Shown: positions 50,343-61,401, numbered from the stretch's first letter. The stretch: DNA of 64,000 bases from Streptomyces cirratus (GCF_014650775.1 NZ_BMVP01000019.1:20760-84759), one strand, 5' to 3'. The notes: a model not told the origin generated them from the letters alone. Numbers and translations: made by a program.

Positions 50343-52592
50343 CTACTCCGCCCGGACCAGGGCCACCGCGGGGCTGTCGGCCAGCAGGTGGGACAGCAGC
50401 GCCTCGCCCTCGTACGCGCCCTCGTGCAGCAGGGGCGTCCAGCGGCCCGGCGGGAGCGGGAGGACCGTGTCGCGCCAGCCGCCCTCGCCGGCGAGCCGGT
50501 GCGAGAGCCGGGTGGCGACCGCGAGCAGGCCGGGGGAGCGGCCGAAGGCCACGCAGTGCCCGGCGGCCGGGCCCCGGGCCGCCAGGGGCCGGTATCCGGT
50601 GAACAGCCCGGGCCGGGTGCGCCGCAGCCGCAGCAGGGCCGCCGACAGGGCCAGTTTCTCCCCCGCCAGGCCGTGCGGGACACCGCCCCCGTCGAGCCGG
50701 GCCAGCTCCTCGCGGGGGAAGACGACCGGCCGGCGGTTGTCCGGGTCGACCAGGGCCCGGTACTCGCTCTCCGCCCCCTGGTACACCTCCGGGACCCCCG
50801 GCATGGCCAGGTGCAGCAGGGTCATGCCGAGTACGTTGGCCCGGGCCGCCTCCGCCAGCTCGGGCGGGAGGTCCACCTCGGGCGGAGCGACGACCGCCCT
50901 CTCGTACTCCTCGTCCGGATCGGTCCAGGACGTGCGCAGCGCCGCCTCCCGGGCCCCCTTGACCAGGGCCGCCGCCAGCCGGGATTCCCGCTCGGGGATC
51001 TGCCCCAGGCCCACCGCGCTCTGCCGCGCCACCCACGCCAGCTGGGCGTCCGGGACGGCGCCGGCCCCCGCCATCAGCTCCGGGGCCTGGGAGAGCACCG
51101 CGATCCGGGCCCGGACGTCGGCGCTGCGCTTCGTGTCGTGCGTGGACAGCACCGTCCCCGAGGCGGGCCAGTCCCGCTCCAGCTCCGCGCAGTACGCGTG
51201 GAACTCCGCGACCGGTACCCCCGGGTCCCCGGGGTCCCCTCCCACCTCCGTCGCCGAGAGCAGGGGCGCCCAGCGGTAGAAGGCCCGGTCCTCCAGGGAC
51301 TTGGCGCGCAGCGCCGCCGAGGTCTGGGCGAAGCGCGCCGCGAACGCGGGGTCCCGGTCGAGGAGGTCCCGTACGCCGTCCACCGCGCCGGCGCCGACCA
51401 GCGAGGCCGCCCGCTCCAGGGCCCCGGTCGGCAGTCCCGGGCCACCCGGGTAGGGCCGGTAGACCGGGTTGGCCACCAGCAGCTCCAGGACCGCGTCCCG
51501 CAGCTCCTTGCCCGCCATCCCCTCCAGCGCGGCCAGCTCGGCCGCCAGATCGCCGGTCAGCACCTCCCGTGCGCACTCCTCGGCCGTCTCCGCCCACGAG
51601 AGCGCGCCGGTGGACTTGCGGTAGTCCCGGGCGAGTTCGGCGGCCCCGGCGGGATCGGTGAACACCCCGTCCACCCGGTGGAGCGCGTCGTACCCGGTGG
51701 TGCCGGCCACCGGCCAGGAGGAGGGCAGCCGTTCGGAGCGGGCCAGGATCTTCTCCACCACCACCCAGCAGCCCTCGCCCGCCTCCGCGCGGAGCCGCCG
51801 CAGGTACCCCTCGGGATCCGCGAGCCCGTCCACGTGGTCGATCCGCAGCCCCTGGAGCACCCCGTCCCGGACCAGCTCCAGGATCTTGGCGTGCGTCGCG
51901 GAGAAGACCTCCGGGTCCTCCACCCGGACCCCGATGAGGTCGGAGATCGTGAAGAAGCGGCGGTAGTTGAGGGAGGTGCGGGCCTCGCGCCAGAACGCCG
52001 GCCGGTACCACTGCGCCGCCGCCAGCTCGGGCAGGGGCAGCCCGGCGGTTCCCTCCCGCAGCGGGAACTCGTGGTCCCCGTAGCGCAGCACCTCGCCGTC
52101 GACGGTGAGCGACTCCACCTCCAGCGGTCCGGTGAGGACCGGCAGCAGCACCTGCCCGCCGCCGGCCTCCCAGTCGATGTCGAACCAGCGCGCGTAGGGG
52201 GAGCGGGGGCCTTCCCGCAGGACCTCCCACAGGGGCCGGTTGAGGCGCAGCGGCGAGGGGACCGCCATGTGGTTGGGCACGATGTCGAGCACGAGCCCGA
52301 GGCCGTTCTCGCGCGCGGTGCGGGCGAGCGCGCGCAGGCCCGCCTCACCGCCCAGCTCCTCCCGCACCCGGGAGTGGTCGGTGACGTCGTACCCGTGCGT
52401 CGAGCCGGGCACCGCCTCCAGGGAGGGCGAGAGGTGCAGGTGGGACACGCCGAGCGAGGCGAGGTAGGGCACCGCGGCCTCGGCGGCCGCGAACGGGAAC
52501 TCGGGGCAGAGCTGGATACGGTAGGTGGAGGCCGGGGCGACGGCTGCCGGAACGTCGGGTGTCGGTCGAGCGCTTTCGTATGACTGGCTCAT
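50343..52592 (-). CDS. treY: Malto-oligosyltrehalose synthase
   Basis: 749 residues. Converts the reducing-end alpha-1,4 linkage of maltodextrins to alpha-1,1, making maltooligosyl-trehalose. GH13 motifs: LVLDIVPNHMAV, GLRIDHVDGLADP (nucleophile Asp), WVVVEKILARSE (acid Glu), and GTVLSTHDTKRS. The start AASTYRIQLCPEFPF is typical of TreY. ATG 52592. A terminator hairpin separates it from upstream glgX, so treY may have its own promoter in the 71-bp gap. Confidence 0.97.
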   Translation of the reverse strand: MSQSYESARPTPDVPAAVAPASTYRIQLCPEFPFAAAEAAVPYLASLGVSHLHLSPSLEAVPGSTHGYDVTDHSRVREELGGEAGLRALARTARENGLGLVLDIVPNHMAVPSPLRLNRPLWEVLREGPRSPYARWFDIDWEAGGGQVLLPVLTGPLEVESLTVDGEVLRYGDHEFPLREGTAGLPLPELAAAQWYRPAFWREARTSLNYRRFFTISDLIGVRVEDPEVFSATHAKILELVRDGVLQGLRIDHVDGLADPEGYLRRLRAEAGEGCWVVVEKILARSERLPSSWPVAGTTGYDALHRVDGVFTDPAGAAELARDYRKSTGALSWAETAEECAREVLTGDLAAELAALEGMAGKELRDAVLELLVANPVYRPYPGGPGLPTGALERAASLVGAGAVDGVRDLLDRDPAFAARFAQTSAALRAKSLEDRAFYRWAPLLSATEVGGDPGDPGVPVAEFHAYCAELERDWPASGTVLSTHDTKRSADVRARIAVLSQAPELMAGAGAVPDAQLAWVARQSAVGLGQIPERESRLAAALVKGAREAALRTSWTDPDEEYERAVVAPPEVDLPPELAEAARANVLGMTLLHLAMPGVPEVYQGAESEYRALVDPDNRRPVVFPREELARLDGGGVPHGLAGEKLALSAALLRLRRTRPGLFTGYRPLAARGPAAGHCVAFGRSPGLLAVATRLSHRLAGEGGWRDTVLPLPPGRWTPLLHEGAYEGEALLSHLLADSPAVALVRAE

Positions 52593-52625
52593 GAGAACCT
52601 ACGTACCCGCCCAGCCGGATTCCTT

Positions 52626-52654
52626 GCCGTCACCCGGCGCATCCGGGTGACGGC
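52626..52654 (-). terminator. Hairpin between glgX and treY
   Basis: GCCGTCACCCGG (52626-52637) pairs perfectly with 52643-52654 around CGCAT, ten bases past the glgX stop. Confidence 0.85.
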
Positions 52655-52663
52655 CGCAGGGCC

Positions 52664-54778
<2,115 letters not shown>

Positions 54779-55063
54779 AGATAACGACTCTTCCCTCGGT
54801 GTCGGCTGACGTCCCGGCTGATCGGGCATGGACAACGTCTCTGCCAGATCTTCCCCGAAAGGAGGCCGCCACGCGTGGACTTGGGATGGTTCTACCGGGT
54901 GACCCGGAGAGCTGATATCCGGGTCAGCGGACTGTCCGGGCATCGGATAATGGGTCAACGGGCAGTCGGTGTACGGGCCATCGGGCTGCGTCGGGCCGCG
55001 CGCGCGGAGTACCCTTCCGTGATCACTGGAGACGGGCGTCCAGACGCAGAAGGCGGTGCACGG

Positions 55064-56323
55064 GTGAGCTCGGGAGGTCTGGAGCTGCCCCCTGGTGACA
55101 GCGGGCACGAGGGTGGCCCCGCGGACGCCCCTGGAAGCGCGCAGGCCGGGGTGCCGGCCGGGTCGGTGTCGCTGGCCCCGCCGGAGGCCGGCGGGGCGCG
55201 GGCCGGTGCCGAACTGGACTGGGGCGCGGACGCCTGGAGCGAGGTCCGTACCCGCGCGCAGCGCGCCGGGCGCGCCTACATCTGGCTGAACCTCATCGAG
55301 CAGCGGCTGCGGGCCGTCGTCGGCGCGGTGCTGAGGCCCATCTACGAGCCCGTGCACGGCCAGGACGACTGGGTCGTCGCGGCGGCCGGGCCCGCCGGGC
55401 AGGAGTGGGTGCAGCGGGCGGTGGCCGTGCGCGAGGTCAGCCGGCGCAAGGGGTACCTCCTGGACCCGGCCGACGACAACGTGCTGAGCTTCCTGACCCT
55501 GCCCCAGCTGCGGGAGCTGATGGTCCAGCACTGGCCCTGCTTCGAACCGTACTTCGACGACCGGCGGGAGATCGAGCTGGCCCTCGACGAGCTGGAAGTC
55601 ACCCGCAACGTGGTCTCCCGCAACCGGGCGCTCTCGCGGCCCGTCCTCGAACAGGCGGAGCGGGCGTCGGCGCGGCTGCTGGAGGTGCTGGGCGGCGGCG
55701 CGGGCAGCCCGGCGGCGGACCGGCTGCCGATCGACGCCGTCGAGGACCTGGTGGGGGACCGGTACGCCGACGTCATCTCCGTCCACCCCGACCGGGTGAG
55801 GCTCCAGCGCCAGCTGCCGGCCGAGGACCTGTTCGGGGGCGCGCGGCGGCTGGACGCCATCGGCATAGGCCTCAACCTGCTGGTGCAGAACTTCTCCGGC
55901 CGAAGACTCGTCCGGCTCACGGAAGCGGGCTGCCGGGTGCGGCTGCTGTTCCTGAACCCGGCGAGCAGCGCGGTCAAGCGGCGCGAGCGGGAGCTGGGGC
56001 TGCGCAAGGGCGAGCTGAGCCGGTCCGTCGAGATGAACATCCTGCACGTGCGGCGGGTACGGGCAGGCCTGCGTGACGCCTCGCGGTTCGAGATCCACGT
56101 CTTCGACGAGACGCCGCGTTTCACGGCGTACCTGGTGGAGGGGGAGTCCTCGGGCATCGCGGTGGTCCAGTCGTACCTGCGGCGGGCGCGGGGCATGGAG
56201 GCGCCGGTGCTGGTGCTGCGCGGGGGCGGCAGGGGCGTCCCCAAGGACGCCGACCATGGACTTTTCACCACGTACCGGGAGGAATTCGAGTCGGTTTGGG
56301 AGGATTCCCGGCCGGTGTCCTGA
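55064..56323 (+). CDS. SAV2148-type HEPN-domain protein
   Basis: 419 residues from GTG 55064, preceded by AAGGCGG. I recognise the Streptomyces SAV2148 HEPN family by the start VSSGGLELPPGD and by WLNLIEQRLRAVVGAVL. Residues about 60-210 are helical with LPQLRELMVQHWPCFEPYF, then LDELEVTRNVVSRNRALS, where HEPN RNases usually show an RN-x2/3-H motif; here the His position reads Arg/Asn. Residues about 225-410 form an alpha/beta domain with GIGLNLLVQNFSGRRLVRLTEAG and VRLLFLNP, reminiscent of phospholipase-D-like or nucleotide-binding domains of defence proteins. Function unknown. A DEDDh exonuclease gene follows 63 bases downstream. Confidence 0.75.
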   Translation: MSSGGLELPPGDSGHEGGPADAPGSAQAGVPAGSVSLAPPEAGGARAGAELDWGADAWSEVRTRAQRAGRAYIWLNLIEQRLRAVVGAVLRPIYEPVHGQDDWVVAAAGPAGQEWVQRAVAVREVSRRKGYLLDPADDNVLSFLTLPQLRELMVQHWPCFEPYFDDRREIELALDELEVTRNVVSRNRALSRPVLEQAERASARLLEVLGGGAGSPAADRLPIDAVEDLVGDRYADVISVHPDRVRLQRQLPAEDLFGGARRLDAIGIGLNLLVQNFSGRRLVRLTEAGCRVRLLFLNPASSAVKRRERELGLRKGELSRSVEMNILHVRRVRAGLRDASRFEIHVFDETPRFTAYLVEGESSGIAVVQSYLRRARGMEAPVLVLRGGGRGVPKDADHGLFTTYREEFESVWEDSRPVS

Positions 56324-56386
56324 CTGTCAGTGGCCCGTGGCAGGCTAAAAGTCGTTGACCGGATGTCTGTACGGGGGAGGGGCGCC

Positions 56387-57112
56387 ATGGCGGCGTGGCA
56401 CGGGGGAGCGCTGGTCGGATTCGATCTGGAGACGACGGGCACGGAGCCGGGGGAGTCCCGGATCGTGACGGCCGCGGTGGTCGAGGTGCGCGGCGACGAG
56501 GTGCGGGAGCGGCGTGCCTGGCTCGCGGACCCGGGCATACCGATCCCGGAGCAGGCCTCGGCGATCCACGGCATCAGTACGGCGCGGGCCGTCGCGGAGG
56601 GCCGGCCGGTGCGGCAGGTCGCCGACGAGGTGGCGACCGTCCTGACAGAGCACTGGCTGCGCGGCTCGGTGGTCGTCGCGTACAACGCCGCCTTCGATCT
56701 GACGCTTCTGACGGCGGAGTTGGCCCGGCACGGGCTGCCGTCGCTGGCGGACCGGCTGGGCGGGGCGCGGACGGGGCCGGTGGTGGACCCGCTGACCATC
56801 GACCGGGCCGTGGACCGCTACCGGCGCGGGAAGCGGACCCTGGAGGCGGTGTGCGGGGTGTACGGGGTCGTCCTCGAAGCCGCGCACGACGCGGGGGCGG
56901 ACGCGCTGGCGGCGGTCCAGGTCGCCCGGGCGATAGCCGCCCGGCATCCCGAGGTGGCCGCGCTCAGCCCGTCTGACCTGCATGACCGTCAGGGCGCCTG
57001 GCACGCCCGCTGGGCCCGCGACTTCCAGTCGTACCTGCGGGGCCAGGGCAGCCCGGAGGCCGTCATCGACACGTCGTGGCCCCTTCGGGTGCTCATACCG
57101 GCCGGAGCCTGA
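56387..57112 (+). CDS. DEDDh 3'-5' exonuclease (DnaQ-like)
   Basis: 241 residues from ATG 56387, preceded by GGGGGAGGGG. The DEDDh catalytic set is complete: Asp and Glu in GFDLETTGTEPG, Asp in YNAAFDLTLL, and His plus Asp in EAAHDAGADALA. SAIHGISTARA is the usual DnaQ-family turn. It should degrade single-stranded DNA or RNA 3' ends with two metal ions; it is a stand-alone enzyme, not joined to a polymerase or UvrC-like domain. It lies downstream of the HEPN gene in the same direction and may be co-transcribed. Confidence 0.92.
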   Translation: MAAWHGGALVGFDLETTGTEPGESRIVTAAVVEVRGDEVRERRAWLADPGIPIPEQASAIHGISTARAVAEGRPVRQVADEVATVLTEHWLRGSVVVAYNAAFDLTLLTAELARHGLPSLADRLGGARTGPVVDPLTIDRAVDRYRRGKRTLEAVCGVYGVVLEAAHDAGADALAAVQVARAIAARHPEVAALSPSDLHDRQGAWHARWARDFQSYLRGQGSPEAVIDTSWPLRVLIPAGA

Positions 57113-57321
57113 GCTCCACCAGGGGCGCGCGTGCCGGGTGCCCGCGCCGGGTGCCCGCGCCGGCGGGGACGGACCGGGGCCGGGTCGGCCCGCCGCCGGC
57201 CGGCACCCTGGACAGGCCGTTCATGATGATGTCCGCCGTCTTCACCAGGGCCACGGATCCCGAGGCCGCCGCGTGCCGGGCCCTAGTGCCGGGCCCTGGC
57301 GCCGGGTCGTGGCGCCGGGAC

Positions 57322-58173
57322 TCAGAAGGGGTGCCAGCGCGTTGCGGTGTCGCCGTCGCGGAGCGAGGTGACGCGGCGGTGGAACTCCGCGCGGGCCGCC
57401 GGACTGGCCGGGGTGTGCTGGGCGACCCAGGCGCAGCTCGCCGTCTCGCGCGCGCCGCGCAGCACCGCGCAGCCGGACCACTCGCGCACGTCCCATCCGT
57501 ACGCCGTCACGAACTCCTCGTACGACCGGCCGGGCAGCCCGTACCGGTCGCGGGAGAGCGCCATCACCACCAGGTCGTGCTCGCGCAGATCGGCCGACAC
57601 GGTCTCCAGGTCCACCAGGACCGGCCCGTCCGGCCCTACGTGCACGTTGCGGGGCAGGGCGTCGCCGTGGATCGGCCCGGGCGGCAGGTGGGGGGTCAGC
57701 GCCGCCACCTGGCCGGCGTAGGCGTCGCGCCGGGCCCGCAAGTACGCCGCGTCCGCCGGGTCGATGGCGTCACCGGCGAGCCGGAGCCAGCGTTCGACCC
57801 CGCCCAGCAGGTCGCGCGCCGGCATCGCGAACGGCGGTGCGGGCAGGGCGTGGATCCGTCGCAGGAGGGACGCCAGATCGTGCGGGCCCGCGGGGCGGAC
57901 CTCTTCCGGGAGGCGGTGCCACACCGTCACCGGGTGCCCGTCCACCAGCCGGGCCCGCGCCTCGGCCGCCCGGACCGCGGGAACCCCGCAGGCGGCGAGC
58001 CAGTCCGCGACGGCCACCTCCCGCTCGGCCCGCTCCAGCAGCGCCTCCTCCCGGCCCACCTTCACCACCAGGTCGCCGGCCGCGAACACGGCGTTCTCAC
58101 CGAAGGCCAGCAGCTCGGCCCCGCCGGTGACACCCGCCGCCGTCAGTACGTCCCTGGCCCGCGCCTCGTCCAT
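57322..58173 (-). CDS. Aminoglycoside phosphotransferase (APH)-family kinase
   Basis: 283 residues of the APH/choline-kinase fold. LLAFGENAVFAAGDLVVKV carries the ATP-binding Lys, GPIHGDALPRNV is the catalytic loop (H-G-D-x4-N), and VLVDLETVSADLREHDLVV supplies the metal-binding Asp. Members phosphorylate antibiotics, sugars or other hydroxyl compounds; the substrate here is unknown, and resistance cannot be assumed. ATG 58173. It diverges from the MGT glycosyltransferase gene by 193 bases; both are family types that can modify antibiotics, but no regulator joins them. Confidence 0.85.
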   Translation of the reverse strand: MDEARARDVLTAAGVTGGAELLAFGENAVFAAGDLVVKVGREEALLERAEREVAVADWLAACGVPAVRAAEARARLVDGHPVTVWHRLPEEVRPAGPHDLASLLRRIHALPAPPFAMPARDLLGGVERWLRLAGDAIDPADAAYLRARRDAYAGQVAALTPHLPPGPIHGDALPRNVHVGPDGPVLVDLETVSADLREHDLVVMALSRDRYGLPGRSYEEFVTAYGWDVREWSGCAVLRGARETASCAWVAQHTPASPAARAEFHRRVTSLRDGDTATRWHPF

Positions 58174-58331
58174 GCCGCTCCCGCCCGTCCCCGTCTGGAC
58201 CGTCCCCGGCCACCACGTCCCCGTCAGTCTGCCATCCCCGCTGGTGACGGGCTTGACCCGCCGTCACCGGCCGCTCGGCGGGCGGCCCGGGGGCGGCCCG
58301 GGGGGCGGCTCACACGTCGGAGTGAATCAGT

Positions 58332-58366
58332 TTGCACGAGACGTATCGTCTCGTTATGGTCCACTC
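58332..58366 (+). promoter_or_regulatory. Promoter with overlapping 19-bp operator for the MGT gene
   Basis: ACGAGACGTATCGTCTCGT (58336-58354) is a perfect palindrome with 8-bp arms and a 3-bp centre, typical of TetR-family operators. It overlaps a promoter of TTGCAC (58332-58337), 17-nt spacer, TATGGT (58355-58360), whose start site would fall at or next to GTG 58367. Repressor binding would block the polymerase, and the message would be leaderless. No TetR gene lies nearby. Confidence 0.7.
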
Positions 58367-59569
58367 GTGACCACAGCCAAGCCCGCACACATCGCCATGT
58401 TCTCCATCGCAGCCCACGGGCATGTGAACCCGAGCATCGAAGTGATCCGGGAACTCGTCGCCCGCGGTCACCGCGTCAGCTACGCCATTCCCGCCTCCTT
58501 CGCCGACAAGGTCGCCGAAACCGGCGCGACCCCCGTCATCTGGCACTCGACCCTGCCCACCGACGACGACCCCGAGGCGTGGGGCGCCGAACTCATCGAC
58601 CACCTCGAACCCTTCCTGGAAGACGCCATCCAGGCACTGCCCCAACTCGCCGCCGCCTTCGAAGGCGACGAGCCGGACCTCGTCATCCACGACATCACCG
58701 CCTACCCGGCGGTCGTGCTCGCCCGCCGCTGGGGCGTCCCCGACATCTCCCTCTCCCCCAACCTGGTCGCCTGGACCGGCTACGAGGAGGAGGTCGCCGC
58801 GCCGATGAAGGAGCAGCTGCGGGCCACCGAACGCGGCCGGGCCTACTACGCGCGGTTCCGGGCCTGGCTCGACGAGAACGGCATCGCCGACGACCCCGAC
58901 CGCGTGGTGGGCCGGCCCCGCCGCAGCATCGTCTTGATCCCCAAGGCGCTCCAGCCGCACGCCGACCGCGTGGACGAGTCCGTCTACACCTTCGTCGGCG
59001 CCTGCCAGGGCGACCGTGGTGCCGCCCAGGGAGCCTGGCGGCGCCCGGCCGCAGCCGAGGGGAAGAAGGTGGTCCTGGTCTCCATGGGCTCCACCTTCAC
59101 CAAACTGCCCGCCTTCTACCGCGCCTGCATGGACGCCTTCGCGGAGCTGCCCGACTGGCACGTGGTCCTCCAGATCGGCAAGTTCACCGACGAGGCCGAA
59201 CTCGGGGAGATCCCCGCCAACGTCGAAGTCCACCGCTGGGTTCCCCAGCTGGACATCCTGCGGCAAGCCGACGCCTTCATCACCCACGCGGGCGCGGGCG
59301 GCAGTCAGGAAGGCATGGCGACGGGCACCCCCATGGTCGCCGTCCCCCAGGCCGTCGACCAGTTCGGCAACGCCGACATGCTGCAGGAACTGGGCATCGC
59401 CCGGCACATCCCGATGGACGAGGCCGACGCCCGCACCCTGCGCGACGCCGTCCTCTCCCTCGTCGGCGATCCCGAAGTCACCGCACGCGCCGAGGCCGTC
59501 CGCGCGCAGACGGCCGGGGAGGGCGGCGCGCGACAGGCCGCCGACCTCATCGAGGCCGAGCTGCCCTGA
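58367..59569 (+). CDS. MGT-family (OleD/macrolide-type) glycosyltransferase
   Basis: 400 residues from GTG 58367. GT1/GT-B fold: N-terminal HIAMFSIAAHGHVNPSIEVIRELVARGH holds the catalytic His (HGH), and the C-terminal nucleotide-sugar site is VEVHRWVPQLDIL with FITHAGAGGSQEGMATGTPMVAVPQAVDQFGNA. It matches the macrolide-glucosylating MGT subfamily that moves glucose from UDP-glucose to hydroxyls of macrolides or other aglycones, so it may give self-protection or xenobiotic detoxification. The start codon probably coincides with the transcript start downstream of a TetR-type operator. Confidence 0.93.
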   Translation: MTTAKPAHIAMFSIAAHGHVNPSIEVIRELVARGHRVSYAIPASFADKVAETGATPVIWHSTLPTDDDPEAWGAELIDHLEPFLEDAIQALPQLAAAFEGDEPDLVIHDITAYPAVVLARRWGVPDISLSPNLVAWTGYEEEVAAPMKEQLRATERGRAYYARFRAWLDENGIADDPDRVVGRPRRSIVLIPKALQPHADRVDESVYTFVGACQGDRGAAQGAWRRPAAAEGKKVVLVSMGSTFTKLPAFYRACMDAFAELPDWHVVLQIGKFTDEAELGEIPANVEVHRWVPQLDILRQADAFITHAGAGGSQEGMATGTPMVAVPQAVDQFGNADMLQELGIARHIPMDEADARTLRDAVLSLVGDPEVTARAEAVRAQTAGEGGARQAADLIEAELP

Positions 59570-59603
59570 CGGGCCGGGTCACCGCCCTCGGCACCGGCTG
59601 TCG

Positions 59604-59642
59604 GCACTGCCCGTCCGCACTGCCCGTCCCCGCTGCCCGTCC
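59604..59642. repeat. 13-bp tandem repeat, three copies
   Basis: GCACTGCCCGTCC at 59604-59616 and 59617-59629 is followed by CCGCTGCCCGTCC at 59630-59642. It sits between the MGT gene and the DUF1697 gene. Similar 13-bp tandems with other sequences are at 57133-57158 and 57273-57297. Confidence 0.8.
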
Positions 59643-59662
59643 ACACTGTCAGTGGGGCGTCC

Positions 59663-59668
59663 TATCGT
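59663..59668 (+). promoter_or_regulatory. Candidate -10 box of the DUF1697 gene
   Basis: TATCGT fits TANNNT and lies seven bases before ATG 59676, which has no ribosome site; the mRNA would be leaderless. No clear -35 box. Confidence 0.45.
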
Positions 59669-59675
59669 TCGGGAC

Positions 59676-60242
59676 ATGAGCCCTCAGCCCACAGCACGCA
59701 CGACCTACGCCGCCCTGCTGCGCGGGATCAACGTCGGCGGGAGCAAGAAGGTCCCGATGGCCGAGCTGCGCGCCGTCATGGAGCAGCTCGGCCTCGGCGA
59801 CGTACGGACGTACCTCCAGAGCGGCAACGCCGTGTTCACCAGTACGGAGCAGGACCCCGACGCGCTGGCCCGGCGGCTGGAGGCGGCCATCGAGGCGCAC
59901 TTCGGCTTCCCCGTCCCCTGCCTCGTCGTGGACGGCCCCCACCTGCGCGCCGTGGCCGAAGCCTGCCCGTTCCCGGCGGCCGAACTCGAAGGCAGGCAGC
60001 TCCACGTCACGTTCCTCTCCGAGCAGCCGTCCCCGCAGCGCTACGCGGGCATCGACGCGCAGGCCTTCCTCCCCGAGGAGTTCCGCCTCGGCGACCGCGT
60101 GGTGTACCTCTACGCACCGGGCGGCCTCGGCGTGTCCAAGCTGGGCGAGGTGCTCCACAGACCGGCCCTCCTCAAGGGCCTCCGCGCGACGACCCGCAAC
60201 TGGAACACGGTCGTCAAGCTGGTCGAGTTGACCCGGGACTGA
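59676..60242 (+). CDS. DUF1697 family protein
   Basis: 188 residues. Family marks are clear: YAALLRGINVGGSKKVPMAELR at the start, GLGDVRTYLQSGNAVF, then LHVTFLSEQP and a C-terminal TTRNWNTVVKLVEL. A soluble ferredoxin-like two-lobe fold is expected; no biochemical function is known to me. The gene is convergent with nothing nearby and precedes the PanE-like gene by 85 bases. Confidence 0.9.
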   Translation: MSPQPTARTTYAALLRGINVGGSKKVPMAELRAVMEQLGLGDVRTYLQSGNAVFTSTEQDPDALARRLEAAIEAHFGFPVPCLVVDGPHLRAVAEACPFPAAELEGRQLHVTFLSEQPSPQRYAGIDAQAFLPEEFRLGDRVVYLYAPGGLGVSKLGEVLHRPALLKGLRATTRNWNTVVKLVELTRD

Positions 60243-60327
60243 TCGCGGACCGAGCCCGGACTGACACGGCCGCCGCGGGCGGCGCCCCGGTCCCGACGCC
60301 GGAACGCGCATGTGCCAGGCTCGGTGC

Positions 60328-61329
60328 ATGCGGTACATCATCATCGGCGCCGGGGCGATCGGCGCGACCATCGGCGGCCGCCTCGCGGAAGCGGGCACGG
60401 ACGTCGTCCTCGTCGCCCGCGGCGCGCACGCCCAGGCACTCGCGGCGGACGGCCTGCGGCTCACGACGGCCGCCGGAGAGCGGGTACACCGGCTGCCCGT
60501 CGTCACCGGCCCGGCGGAGCTGGGCGAACTGCGGGCGGACGACGTGCTGCTGCTCACCGTGAAGACCCAGGACGCGATCGCGGCGCTCGACGCGTGGGGC
60601 GACGCGGAGGTCGCGGGCGGCGGCACGGCGGCGCAGCGCCTGCCCGTGCTGTGCCTCCAGAACGGCGTGGAGAGCGAACGGCTGGCCCTACGGCGCTTCA
60701 CGCGCGTGTACGGGGTCTGCGTCTGGCTGCCCGCCACCTTCCTGGAGCCGGGTGTGGTCTCGGCGCTGTGCGCACCGCTGACCGGCATCCTGCACCTGGG
60801 CCGGGCGGCCGGGGGGAGCGACGCCCGGGCCCGGGCGATCGCCGCCGATCTGGAGAAGGCGGGCTTCGGGGCGCCGGTCGTCGAGGACGTGATGCGGTGG
60901 AAGTACGCGAAGCTGCTGGGCAACCTGGGCAACGCGATCCAGGCGACGACGGGGCCGGAACCGGATCCGGCGAAGGCGGCGCTGCTGCTCAGGGCGATCC
61001 GCGAGGCGAAGGCGGCATTCGACGCCGCCGGGATCGGCTACGCCTCCGACGCCGAGCAGGCGGCGGCGCGGGACGGGAAGGTCGAGCAGCCGGCGGGGGT
61101 GCGGGGCGGCTCGTCGTGGCAGAGCCTGGCGCGGGGGACGGGCTCGGTGGAGGCCGACTACCTCAACGGGGAGATCTGCCTGTTGGGGCGGCTGCACGGG
61201 GTTCCGACGCCGGTGAACGACACGCTGCGCCATGCGGCGAACATCTTCGCGCGGGAGGGGCTGCCGCCAGGGGCGATGGCGGTCGAGGACCTGACGGGCC
61301 TCGCCGATGAGGCGGCCGCCAGGGGGTAG
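60328..61329 (+). CDS. Ketopantoate reductase-like (PanE/ApbA) dehydrogenase
   Basis: 333 residues from ATG 60328. NAD(P)-binding start MRYIIIGAGAIGATIGGRLAEAG, then LTVKTQD with the conserved Lys, LCLQNGVES (Asn), MRWKYAKLLGNLGNAI with the catalytic Lys, and GTGSVEADYLNGEICLLGR in the C-terminal helical domain (GSVExDYLNGE is the substrate-binding signature). It may reduce 2-dehydropantoate for coenzyme A, or be a paralogue with another 2-oxoacid or similar substrate. No operon partner. A dispersed repeat lies 53 bases past the stop. Confidence 0.9.
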   Translation: MRYIIIGAGAIGATIGGRLAEAGTDVVLVARGAHAQALAADGLRLTTAAGERVHRLPVVTGPAELGELRADDVLLLTVKTQDAIAALDAWGDAEVAGGGTAAQRLPVLCLQNGVESERLALRRFTRVYGVCVWLPATFLEPGVVSALCAPLTGILHLGRAAGGSDARARAIAADLEKAGFGAPVVEDVMRWKYAKLLGNLGNAIQATTGPEPDPAKAALLLRAIREAKAAFDAAGIGYASDAEQAAARDGKVEQPAGVRGGSSWQSLARGTGSVEADYLNGEICLLGRLHGVPTPVNDTLRHAANIFAREGLPPGAMAVEDLTGLADEAAARG

Positions 61330-61381
61330 GGGGCCGGCGCCGGTGCGGTGGTGGCCGCTGCGCGGGGCCGGTCCCCGAGCC

Positions 61382-61401
61382 GCCCTTCCTCCGTTCACCG
61401 G
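61382..61401. repeat. Copy B of the dispersed intergenic repeat
   Basis: Identical to the 20-mer at 23927-23946. It lies between the PanE-like gene and the convergent CbiX-like gene, which together with the flanking G/C-rich arms suggests a transcription-end repeat family. Confidence 0.7.

Noticed and set aside
57322..58173. True aminoglycoside resistance gene
   Set aside because: Only the general APH kinase fold is visible; no features tie it to a specific aminoglycoside enzyme.
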